DNA of 5,544 nt from Candidatus Poseidoniaceae archaeon (lineage in GTDB: Archaea > Thermoplasmatota > Poseidoniia > Poseidoniales > Poseidoniaceae): positions 1-5,544 of the forward strand of contig DUJC01000125.1 of NCBI GenBank assembly GCA_013330015.1, written 5' to 3'. The notes under the pieces are model-generated. The model searched no databases and was not told the DNA's origin. It was given only the letters and a program-made list of their open reading frames with translations. A program made the translations under genes and the position numbers. Of this stretch, positions 1 to 5,544 are shown piece after piece (positions within the stretch are counted from its first letter, which is position 1; each line of letters opens with the position of its first letter).

Positions 1-1682
1 AACATGTCCCATAGTTTACGGGCACTAAATGGTAAAAACGGCTGTGTAACTATGGCGAGATAACGGCATATTCTCCAACCCATGGCCAAGGAGGAAAGTG
101 CTTCTACTCGACCGTGAGCATCTGCATCGGATTTCAGATGTTTCCATGGCATGGATGACTGTAGCATTTGGTTTCCATGTTGCGCAGCTGTCATCGCGGT
201 ACGCAATGCTTCTTTGTACCGGTGACGCTGAAGAGAATCTGTCATTGATTGGTGAAGATCTTCGAGTGTTTCACAGAGATCTTCGTAATACGTGATTTCG
301 TTGAAAGATGGGAGACACTCGCCGCCTGGTGTATCAGGCAAACGTGCAGAGAGTGATAGGACACGATTGGCAAAATTGCCATAGGTGGCGATAAGTTCGT
401 TGTTGATTCGATCGACGAATTCATTCCATGTAAAGTCTGTATCATGCGACTCCGGCATATTGATGCTGAGATAGTATCGCAACGTGTCTGGATCAAATCG
501 TTCTAAGAATGAAGGAAGCCAAATGGCGTGTTTTCTAGATTTTGAAAACTGGCCACCAGCCAGCATGAGGTATTCCATTGCAGGAACATTGTCTTCCAAA
601 CGTAGGTCACCTGAGTTAGGAAGTTCGACTGGTTCTCCTGCGGTCTTGCCTTTCCGTGCATGGTTAAGGCCCATTAGAATAGCAGGCCAAATTACAGTAT
701 GGAATGGAACATTGTCCTTACCAAGGAAGTAATAATGGCGTTGTTCCGATTCCTCATTCTCAAGCCACCATTGTTCCCAATTGGAACCGTCACCGTACAT
801 TTCAGACCAAATCTGCGAACATGTAAGGTACCCTTGTACTGCTTCGAACCAGACATAGATGCATTTACCATCCCAATCCGATCCTTCGAGTGGCACGTTA
901 ATTCCCCATTCGAGATCACGAGTAACAGCTCTAGGGCGCAACCCCATGTCGAGCCATTGCTTTGTCATTGCACGTACGTTCGGCTTCCAAACAGCGTGGT
1001 TGTTCTCAGCATGTTGTTCAAGGGCTTTTTGGAACAAATCAAGTCGATAGAAAAGGTGGTCAGTATCACGAATTTCGACCTTCAAATCAGGATTCATCTT
1101 TGACACAGGATTCTTGAGTTCTGATGATTCATACGTTGCTCCACATGCGTCGCACTGGTCTCCACGTGCGCCATCTGCATCACATGACGGACAGGTACCC
1201 TCGATGTATCGGTCGGGGAGGAAACGTCCACCACCATCCGGGTGGACTTCGTAATATTGCTGCATGGTTCTTTTTTCAAAGAATCCAGCATTGTAGAGCA
1301 GTCGAAAATTGTCTTGGACTTTTTCTTTATGCCTTGGATCACTGGTTCGATTGAACAAAGAACCACCGTATTCAATGCCACGCACGTCAATGTTTGGCGT
1401 CCAGGTACAACCCAAATCAAGGAGCGCTTTTGTGTTTATTGCATGATATTCATCGACCACATTTTGTGGAGAAACACCTTCCTGTTCTGCAGTAACTGTG
1501 ATGGGCGTACCATGTTCATCAGAACCGGATACCATCAACACCCTGTTTCCACGAGCACGCTCAAATCGAGCATGAATATCAGGAGGGAGGTAGCAACCTG
1601 CAACGTGACCCAGATGCAGTGGCCCATTTGCGTACGGCCATGCAACGCACACAAGAACGTGGTCACCATCGGCCATATCCAT
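1..1682 (-). CDS. metG: Methionyl-tRNA synthetase, N-terminal 560 residues (3' end outside window)
   Basis: Class Ia aminoacyl-tRNA synthetase that charges tRNA-Met with methionine using ATP in the cytoplasm. The frame is open without a stop from the ATG at 1682 to the window edge, so it is 3'-truncated by the window, not broken. Visible motifs: the HIGH signature as HLGH (residues 23-26) after AWPYANGPL; SGSDEHGTP (52-60); a zinc knuckle CPSC/CDAC (Cys164, 167, 177, 180) after FLPDRYIEGT; the active-site strand YVWFEAVQGY (276-285); GKDNVPFHTVIWPA (321-334); and the KMSKS loop as QFSKSR (378-383). The anticodon-binding helical domain follows, with Asn436/Arg440 and Trp513 at the places expected for the anticodon-recognition residues of the E. 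coli enzyme. The knuckle has the Cys spacing of the single-zinc E. coli type; a second Cys pair is absent. A second in-frame ATG lies at 1676; I chose 1682 as the longer option, and the choice is uncertain by two residues. No convincing Shine-Dalgarno site precedes it, which fits a very short leader. Product identity is very secure. Confidence 0.97.
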   Translation of the reverse strand, partial: MDMADGDHVLVCVAWPYANGPLHLGHVAGCYLPPDIHARFERARGNRVLMVSGSDEHGTPITVTAEQEGVSPQNVVDEYHAINTKALLDLGCTWTPNIDVRGIEYGGSLFNRTSDPRHKEKVQDNFRLLYNAGFFEKRTMQQYYEVHPDGGGRFLPDRYIEGTCPSCDADGARGDQCDACGATYESSELKNPVSKMNPDLKVEIRDTDHLFYRLDLFQKALEQHAENNHAVWKPNVRAMTKQWLDMGLRPRAVTRDLEWGINVPLEGSDWDGKCIYVWFEAVQGYLTCSQIWSEMYGDGSNWEQWWLENEESEQRHYYFLGKDNVPFHTVIWPAILMGLNHARKGKTAGEPVELPNSGDLRLEDNVPAMEYLMLAGGQFSKSRKHAIWLPSFLERFDPDTLRYYLSINMPESHDTDFTWNEFVDRINNELIATYGNFANRVLSLSARLPDTPGGECLPSFNEITYYEDLCETLEDLHQSMTDSLQRHRYKEALRTAMTAAQHGNQMLQSSMPWKHLKSDADAHGRVEALSSLAMGWRICRYLAIVTQPFLPFSARKLWDM

Positions 1683-1694
1683 TGGTAACAGGCA

Positions 1695-1710
1695 TTGATT
1701 TTCAAATCAA
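1695..1710. promoter_or_regulatory. 16-bp palindrome, possible operator upstream of metG
   Basis: TTGATTT and AAATCAA form perfect 7-bp inverted arms around a 2-bp centre (TC). The element ends 12 bp before the metG ATG and overlaps the inferred transcription start of metG, a place where a dimeric repressor would block initiation. As RNA it could only form a weak AT-rich hairpin with an impossibly tight loop, so a DNA-level protein site is the better reading. No second copy was noticed in the window. Short AT-rich palindromes do arise by chance. Confidence 0.35.
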
Positions 1711-1778
1711 CCCTTTTGTTTATTCAAAAACAACATTTTCAAGAAGCAGAAGTTCTTGGCAAGTTCATCCAACGGACA

Positions 1779-1782
1779 GGAG
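1779..1782 (+). promoter_or_regulatory. Possible Shine-Dalgarno site for the CNNM-type gene
   Basis: GGAG sits 12 nt before the ATG at 1795, a slightly long spacing. It is the main sequence reason for choosing the ATG over the upstream in-frame TTG at 1756, which has no purine-rich complement at a suitable distance. Confidence 0.4.
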
Positions 1783-1794
1783 TTCACGTTCAAC

Positions 1795-2829
1795 ATGAAC
1801 CTCACATTACTCATTTTTTACACCGTTCTAGCGCTTGGCGTATCGTTTCTCTGCTCAATTCTTGAAGCAGTTGTACTCTCCATTCCCAACACACAGGTCG
1901 CTGTGTGGGAAAAGGATGGAAATCGACGCGGACAGTTATGGGCGAAATTGAAGGCCGATGATGCAGTAAAGCCTCTTACCGCTATACTTACGCTCAACAC
2001 AATCGCACATACTATGGGCGCTGCAGGTGTGGGATCTGAGGTACAAAATCAGTTTGGGAATGAATACCTTACCATTGCATCTGTGATTCTAACACTGGCA
2101 GTCCTCTTCCTATCCGAGATCATACCAAAAACACTTGGAACCGCTTATTGGCGGCAACTCTCTTTGTTCACAGGTCTAGTTTTGAATTCAATTACGGTTG
2201 CATTGTTCTTCATTATTGCACCTATTCAATTGATGAAGAAGATTCTTCCAAGTGCGGATGGACAATTGGTCACGAGAGATGATTTGGCCGCACTTGCTGA
2301 TCTTGGTGAAGAAGAAGGCGCACTAATGGAAGATGAAGAAACGGTGATACACAACTTGTTGAGACTTCGCGAAATTCCAATCACCGAGGTGATGACACCT
2401 CGTGTTGTCGTCACCGCTTTGCAACAAGACATGACGGTCCGCCAAGTATTGGATGAATATCCTGTCCTTCGGTTTTCTCGTATTCCTGTGTTTTCCGAAT
2501 CGATTGATGATATCCAAGGAGTCGTCATTCGCTCCGAACTGTTGCTCGCTGCAAGCAGAGACGAATGGGACCGTGGCGTCTTGGAATTCATGAAACCAGT
2601 TGAATTCCTCACGACCAACCAAAGCGTCGATGTTGCTTTGGATATGCTGCTTGAACGACGACAACAATTTGCAGTTGTTCAAGATGAATTCGGAGGAACG
2701 TCAGGCATTTTAACCATGGAGGATGTTTTGGAAACACTCCTGGGCGAAGAAATCGTTGACGAACTTGATGAAGTCGATGATATGCGAGAACTCGCTCGTG
2801 AACAAGCAAGTTCAACGGAAGAAGAGTGA
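1795..2829 (+). CDS. CNNM/CorB-type membrane protein: DUF21 transmembrane domain plus CBS pair (probable divalent cation transporter)
   Basis: This is a member of the CNNM/CorB (HlyC/CorC-like) family, whose characterised members export or transport Mg2+ across the cytoplasmic membrane under control of nucleotide-binding CBS domains. In the 344-residue product counted from the ATG at 1795, hydrophobic segments lie at about 4-28, 60-80, 91-115 and 124-151. The family marks are CSILEAVVLS near the end of helix 1, NTIAHTMGAAGVGS (68-81), and the SEIIPKTLG motif (107-115). Two CBS domains follow at about 201-253 (starting at MTPR, with a typical FSRIPVF strand) and 265-319 (ending FGGTSGILTMEDVLE). 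The product stops soon after CBS2 in an acidic tail, so the C-terminal CorC_HlyC domain of many bacterial members is absent. Start choice: the ATG at 1795 has GGAG at 1779-1782, 12 nt upstream, and gives a normal short N-terminus. A TTG at 1756 would add 13 polar residues but has no ribosome site. The substrate cannot be read from sequence. Confidence 0.92.
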   Translation: MNLTLLIFYTVLALGVSFLCSILEAVVLSIPNTQVAVWEKDGNRRGQLWAKLKADDAVKPLTAILTLNTIAHTMGAAGVGSEVQNQFGNEYLTIASVILTLAVLFLSEIIPKTLGTAYWRQLSLFTGLVLNSITVALFFIIAPIQLMKKILPSADGQLVTRDDLAALADLGEEEGALMEDEETVIHNLLRLREIPITEVMTPRVVVTALQQDMTVRQVLDEYPVLRFSRIPVFSESIDDIQGVVIRSELLLAASRDEWDRGVLEFMKPVEFLTTNQSVDVALDMLLERRQQFAVVQDEFGGTSGILTMEDVLETLLGEEIVDELDEVDDMRELAREQASSTEEE

Positions 2830-3786
2830 ATGTTCCTCAAGCCATGTTCGAATCAATCCATCACGAACGGTATTTTCTTGTTCATACGAGTGTTTCAGAT
2901 CTTCGACAATGTGATAGGTGAACCTCGATTGTGACGTATTATGAACGTCGATGAGAAGTTCCGCATGTTTGTTGCCAAGTGTTGCATCATGTTTCGCTTG
3001 AATGAGGATTGTGGGGCATTGAGGCAATCCCCATTCAGGAGGCCTCAAGAAATCAATCGATGGAACTTGGTACTGGGATGGATTGAGTCGATTGTAATAT
3101 CGCAGCAGCCGACGCATCATAGGACGTTGTAATCGCTTCGGAATTTTTAGATAATCACATGTTTGATTGTTGATGTACTCATAGGAACTGACAGGTGACT
3201 CAAGAATCACTCCTAGAGCATATTTTGAAGTCTCCAATTCTGAACGCAATGCGCGTTGTGCAACAAATCCTCCTAAGCTATGCCCGTGAATGAGAAACCC
3301 GTTCTTGAGCCATTCACGATGCTCGAAGTGAATCAGTACACTCTCAAGATCATGACATACATGCATTGCTGCCCAGTGGGGGACACGTTTGTTACCTCCG
3401 TGAGCCCGCATTTCAAACAAGACGCAATTGTATCCTAACTCGTGAAACAAAGCACTTCTACCCAACATATTCGATGCGCGAGAATTCCACCCGTGAATAA
3501 AGATGGCAAGGGGTTTGTTTGAATCCCAATCCTTCTTCAGCCAACGAACCGGATATCCCTGTACGTCAAGTGACTCCCACTCCCAATCATTAGGTGGTTC
3601 AATATCTTCTCGAATTGTTGGTAGTCGCAACATGAATCCTAGACACAGGGCGAGCCACATATCGATGATGATGATGGGTGCAAGCAAAATGATGTAGAAT
3701 GTGTCAGAGGATACGATGAGTCCTATTGTGATGAGTGTCCAAGCAAATGCATGAACGAAGAACGCTGAAAAGCGGTTCGAAATCAT
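2812..3786 (-). CDS. Membrane-anchored alpha/beta hydrolase (serine hydrolase)
   Basis: This is a 324-residue alpha/beta-hydrolase-fold enzyme. Two hydrophobic segments at about 9-27 and 29-50 form an N-terminal membrane hairpin; no cleavable signal peptide is evident. The catalytic domain starts near residue 70. It shows the oxyanion-hole strand AIFIHGW (94-100), the nucleophile elbow GHSLGG with Ser170, an acid at Asp267 in QAKHDATLG, and the catalytic His299 in DLKHSYE, so the triad is complete and correctly spaced. A lid-like Arg-rich stretch (218-232) lies between the elbow and the acid. Such enzymes hydrolyse esters, lipids or amides; the substrate cannot be told from this. The gene follows the RDD-type gene after 14 bp. 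A weak AAGGA overlaps the upstream stop and lies 10 nt before the ATG, which suggests coupled translation. Its last 18 bp overlap the convergent transporter gene. It should be active at the membrane surface, probably facing the cytoplasm, since a two-helix hairpin returns the chain to its starting side. Confidence 0.9.
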   Translation of the reverse strand: MISNRFSAFFVHAFAWTLITIGLIVSSDTFYIILLAPIIIIDMWLALCLGFMLRLPTIREDIEPPNDWEWESLDVQGYPVRWLKKDWDSNKPLAIFIHGWNSRASNMLGRSALFHELGYNCVLFEMRAHGGNKRVPHWAAMHVCHDLESVLIHFEHREWLKNGFLIHGHSLGGFVAQRALRSELETSKYALGVILESPVSSYEYINNQTCDYLKIPKRLQRPMMRRLLRYYNRLNPSQYQVPSIDFLRPPEWGLPQCPTILIQAKHDATLGNKHAELLIDVHNTSQSRFTYHIVEDLKHSYEQENTVRDGLIRTWLEEHSLFFR

Positions 3787-3800
3787 GGGGATGAAATCCT

Positions 3801-4622
3801 TCAGTCTTCGGTTGTTTCTTCGGATGATTCTTCAGCATCATTTTTTTCCGATGCTTTTTCTTCACGAACTTTCGCACGCTCTTCAACACGCTTGGCGTAC
3901 TTTTCTCCGAATTGACTCATGCTCTCAAGTCGTGCACGGAATCCTGACGTGGCCTTCTCTTCGGGCACATATCGTACAAGGTATGCTCCAAACATGAGAT
4001 CAAAGAGTCCTTGGTCCAGTTCACTGTTACGGGAGAATTGCCAATTCACAATCCAAAGAATCATCAGAACAGAACCGATTGATGTCATAACAATAGGTGC
4101 CGTGCCGCCTCCAGAAATTTGTCCGGCTTGTACAAACACCATGATGAAACCAATCAGGGAGAGAAGACCGATGTTGTTCACGAACAAGCTGTGTAGGAAT
4201 AGTGGTTTGGAACCATCACCGCGAATGTATCGAGTCGAAGACGTGTATTGACCCAGGTTGCGCCCAGTGTAAATTGGCAAGAATATTGCGTTAAAGAAAA
4301 GAACGACAATCGCAACAAGGAACAAAATGGTTGTTTCCAAGCCACCGCTTGAACCACCAGTGAGTGCCGACATAACAAGGCCAGCGATCAAAACTGAGAA
4401 ATTGGCGATGAAATTAACCCACCAACTAATGACTCGACTTAGTTTTGGAGCAATTTCAAACTCCGAGGAGAGACTTGCAGGCCGTGCTTTCTTGACCTTT
4501 GGCTTCTTTTCCTTCTTGGGTTTTGCAGGCTTCGCTGCAACAGGGACTGCTTTCGCAGCCTTAGCTGCTGCTTTCTTGGGTGCCTTCGTTTCATTTGATT
4601 CAACTTTGTCAAGTAGTCCCAT
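3801..4622 (-). CDS. RDD-type four-helix membrane protein with charged N- and C-terminal tails
   Basis: This is a 273-residue integral membrane protein. Residues 12-48 are a Lys/Ala/Pro-rich, strongly basic, low-complexity tail. Hydrophobic helices lie at about 66-85, 98-117, 144-164 and 176-194. Residues 235-273 are a charged, helix-prone and finally acidic tail (SEETTED). RDD-family likeness rests on two places. TGRNLGQYTSSTRYIRGDG (119-137) parallels the usual GxTLGK...Vv.dG loop after helix 2. GLFDLMFGAYLVR (205-217) parallels the usual HDxxxGTxVV end motif, with Asp208 in register. The first-helix signature is altered: Arg63 is present but the expected Asp is Asn70. Some RDD proteins have been linked to Na+/H+ exchange, but most have no known job, and no transport function is claimed here. 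It sits 13 bp after the proline-rich gene and 14 bp before the hydrolase gene, so one transcript is likely. It may instead be a lineage-specific family only distantly related to RDD. Confidence 0.75.
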   Translation of the reverse strand: MGLLDKVESNETKAPKKAAAKAAKAVPVAAKPAKPKKEKKPKVKKARPASLSSEFEIAPKLSRVISWWVNFIANFSVLIAGLVMSALTGGSSGGLETTILFLVAIVVLFFNAIFLPIYTGRNLGQYTSSTRYIRGDGSKPLFLHSLFVNNIGLLSLIGFIMVFVQAGQISGGGTAPIVMTSIGSVLMILWIVNWQFSRNSELDQGLFDLMFGAYLVRYVPEEKATSGFRARLESMSQFGEKYAKRVEERAKVREEKASEKNDAEESSEETTED

Positions 4623-4629
4623 ATAATCG

Positions 4630-4633
4630 CCTC
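4630..4633 (-). promoter_or_regulatory. Shine-Dalgarno site for the RDD-type gene
   Basis: GAGG (within GTGAGG) on the minus strand lies 7 nt before the ATG at 4622, in the 13-bp gap after the upstream stop. Good complementarity and spacing support this start and an operon-internal initiation. Confidence 0.6.
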
Positions 4634-4635
4634 AC

Positions 4636-5544
4636 TTATGTGTACATTTCTGAGATTTGTTTGTAGATTGCAAATTCTCCGGATTCTACGAATGCGGAAA
4701 TCGAAGAGTCTGGCATGTTTCCAAGTTGCTCGTCGATGATCTTGAAAAATTCTCCTCGACGTTCATCATCAATGGATGTAGGGTCCGCTCCAACTTCTTT
4801 GAACAACTCAAACCCATCAGATGCGAGGAAGGTTTCAATCGCTTCTTCTGGCAATTCATCGCCGAGTAAATCGTTCACAATCGTGAAGAACTGTGAGAAC
4901 AATACGTCTGCATCATCCATTTCTTCCGCTTCAGCAACTTCTTCTGAATCTTCAGAGTGGTCATCATCTGATGATGGTTGGACTGATTTGGTTTGGCCCT
5001 TCAACGAGCGTCGTTCCGCCATCAATTCCTCAAGTTGTGGAACGAGTTCTCTGAGCGCATCTTTGTCACCCAGAGATTTCGCTTCTTTGTAGAGCGGTTT
5101 GAGTTCTCGAAGTTTGTTCTCGACTACAGTCAGTCGATCTGGCTCCTCTTCATCAAGCAATTCAACAACAGGGGCGCTTCTGGCTAGATTGAGGGCTTCT
5201 TCTCGCTCCTTTTTCCGGAGGACAATAATGTCCCTGTCAAGAGAATGGCCGAAGCGGTCGGAATATCGATCGAGAAGAGAACCGGATTCACCAGAGCCCA
5301 ACCGGTCGATTGCACCATAGATTTGTGGAAGGGGTTTAGCGGAACGCTTGGCCCAGAGGTCACCGTATTCGTTCTTCGCTTCTTCAGGTTGAGGTGGTTC
5401 TGGTGTAGGAGGCATCGCATTGGCCTCAGGGAGAGGCGGTAGAGGGCTTGGAGGTAATGCCGCTGCTGGTAATGGTTCAGGTGTTGGCGCAGCAGGGAGT
5501 GGAGGGAGGGGTGCTCCAGGAAGTGGGGGCATGTCAGGAAGTGG
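4636..5544 (-). CDS. Proline-rich, coiled-coil protein with duplicated C-terminal module, function unknown (5' end outside window)
   Basis: I do not recognise a characterised family. The frame stays open to the window edge: the codons before the ATG at 5532 read PLPD, continuing the same proline pattern, so the true start is probably outside and the protein is longer than the 298 residues counted from that ATG. Domains by that numbering: a Pro/Leu/Ala-rich segment (1-53); a dense, probably conserved block (55-112) with DLWAKRSAKPLPQIYGAIDR, SLLDRYSDRFGHSLDRDIIV and KKEREE; a charged helical, probably coiled-coil stretch (about 128-178); an acidic Ser/Asp/Glu linker (186-207); and two copies of a helical module (215-248 and 262-294) that end the protein. 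There are no membrane segments, so it should be cytoplasmic. It is the first visible gene of a tight run with an RDD-type membrane protein and a hydrolase, and may act as a scaffold or adaptor for them. That role is inference from order and architecture only. Confidence 0.85.
   Translation of the reverse strand, partial: PLPDMPPLPGAPLPPLPAAPTPEPLPAAALPPSPLPPLPEANAMPPTPEPPQPEEAKNEYGDLWAKRSAKPLPQIYGAIDRLGSGESGSLLDRYSDRFGHSLDRDIIVLRKKEREEALNLARSAPVVELLDEEEPDRLTVVENKLRELKPLYKEAKSLGDKDALRELVPQLEELMAERRSLKGQTKSVQPSSDDDHSEDSEEVAEAEEMDDADVLFSQFFTIVNDLLGDELPEEAIETFLASDGFELFKEVGADPTSIDDERRGEFFKIIDEQLGNMPDSSISAFVESGEFAIYKQISEMYT
4651..4890 (-). repeat. Two-copy tandem protein module of about 34 residues
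   Basis: Copy 1 (4789-4890) and copy 2 (4651-4749) code for segments that follow the same pattern: FFxI....LG..(L/M)P...I..F..S..F..(F/Y)K. Aligned by eye, with a one-residue gap after the LG, 11 of 33 paired positions are identical, and most others are conservative (V/I, N/D, D/E, L/M, F/Y). Each copy looks like two or three short amphipathic helices. The copies are joined by an acidic linker of 13 residues and are diverged at DNA level, which points to an old duplication. Confidence 0.7.
5428..5544 (-). repeat. Degenerate proline-rich coding repeats (PLP units)
   Basis: The N-terminal part of the unknown protein is built from short PLP-centred units of about 3 to 8 residues (for example PPLPGAPLPPLPAAP) that run to the window edge. 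At DNA level the copies share GC-rich, purine/pyrimidine-biased stretches but are not identical. Such tracts form extended, flexible polyproline-like segments that can bind partner domains; length variation between strains would be expected. Confidence 0.7.

Larger units (their letters stand above)
1683..1794. promoter_or_regulatory. Divergent promoter region between metG and the CNNM-type transporter gene
   Basis: This 112-bp gap separates two genes that are transcribed away from each other, so it should hold both promoters. An AT-rich box at 1719-1728 reads TTTATTCAAA on the plus strand and TTTGAATAAA on the minus strand, a fair match to an archaeal TATA element either way. Counting about 25 bp from its centre puts the plus start near 1748 and the minus start near 1697. 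The minus transcript would then have a leader of about 15 nt before metG. The plus transcript would have one of about 45 nt before the ATG at 1795. The positions are inferred from sequence only; no transcript evidence exists here. Confidence 0.5.

Noticed and set aside
699..1103. Plus-strand open frame of 134 codons inside the metG region
   Set aside because: It lies fully antisense to the synthetase catalytic domain and shows no recognisable motif; the conserved codons belong to metG.
1242..1688. Plus-strand open frame of 148 codons opposite the metG start
   Set aside because: It is antisense to a continuous, motif-complete methionyl-tRNA synthetase frame, has a composition typical of a shadow frame (many His, Cys, Arg, Thr) and no domain signature.
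1756..1794. TTG start giving a 357-residue transporter
   Set aside because: There is no ribosome site before the TTG, and the added residues are polar and unlike the family N-terminus. A near-leaderless start there remains possible, since the inferred transcription start is close.
2226..2682. Two minus-strand open frames of 119 and 130 codons opposite the transporter gene
   Set aside because: Both are antisense to the CBS domain region, which has clear family motifs; the shadow frames are Ser/Arg-rich with no motif or ribosome site.
3834..3855. Stem AGCATC/GATGCT with a T-rich loop and a following T run on the plus strand, resembling an intrinsic terminator
   Set aside because: It lies inside the C-terminal codons of the minus-strand RDD-type gene, and no plus-strand gene ends there. 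The T runs reflect Lys/Glu codons on the other strand.
4962..4976. Palindrome CATCATC-T-GATGATG
   Set aside because: It falls within the acidic Ser/Asp linker codons of the unknown gene and is explained by low-complexity codon use.
4715..5092. Plus-strand Ser-rich open frame of 125 codons
   Set aside because: The serine runs are the complement of Glu/Asp-rich codons of the minus-strand gene, a common artefact opposite acidic proteins.

Overview
The window holds five protein-coding genes with almost no non-coding DNA. Two of them run off the window edges. No rRNA, tRNA, CRISPR array, insertion sequence or integrase was seen. Moderate GC content, AT-rich TATA-like boxes, mixed use of Shine-Dalgarno sites, a methionyl-tRNA synthetase with an archaeal/eukaryotic-style FSKSR signature, and lineage-type membrane and proline-rich proteins suggest an archaeon. 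A marine planktonic Euryarchaeote of the Poseidoniia / Marine Group II type is the best guess, but this is inference from protein style, not from a marker gene, and a bacterium is not strictly excluded.

Layout: (1) Positions 1-1682, minus strand: the first 560 codons of methionyl-tRNA synthetase (metG), with the 3' end outside the window. No plus-strand gene is credible over this stretch. (2) Positions 1683-1794: a short divergent intergenic region with one AT-rich box that can be read in both directions and a 16-bp palindrome just upstream of metG. (3) Positions 1795-2829, plus strand: a CNNM/CorB-type membrane protein (DUF21 plus paired CBS domains), probably a Mg2+ or divalent-cation transporter. 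(4) Positions 2812-3786, 3801-4622 and 4636-5544, all minus strand: a tight three-gene run transcribed from the right edge leftwards. In transcription order these are a proline-rich, coiled-coil, repeat-containing cytoplasmic protein of unknown function (5' end outside the window), a charged-tailed RDD-type four-helix membrane protein, and a membrane-anchored alpha/beta hydrolase. Gaps are 13 and 14 bp. The hydrolase 3' end overlaps the 3' end of the transporter gene by 18 bp in convergent orientation.

Functionally, metG and the transporter are housekeeping genes that only share a control region. The three-gene minus-strand run is the least understood part: one soluble scaffold-like protein and two membrane proteins, one carrying a complete Ser-Asp-His triad, probably co-expressed. 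The clearest unexplained structure is a duplicated module of about 34 residues at the C-terminus of the proline-rich protein.
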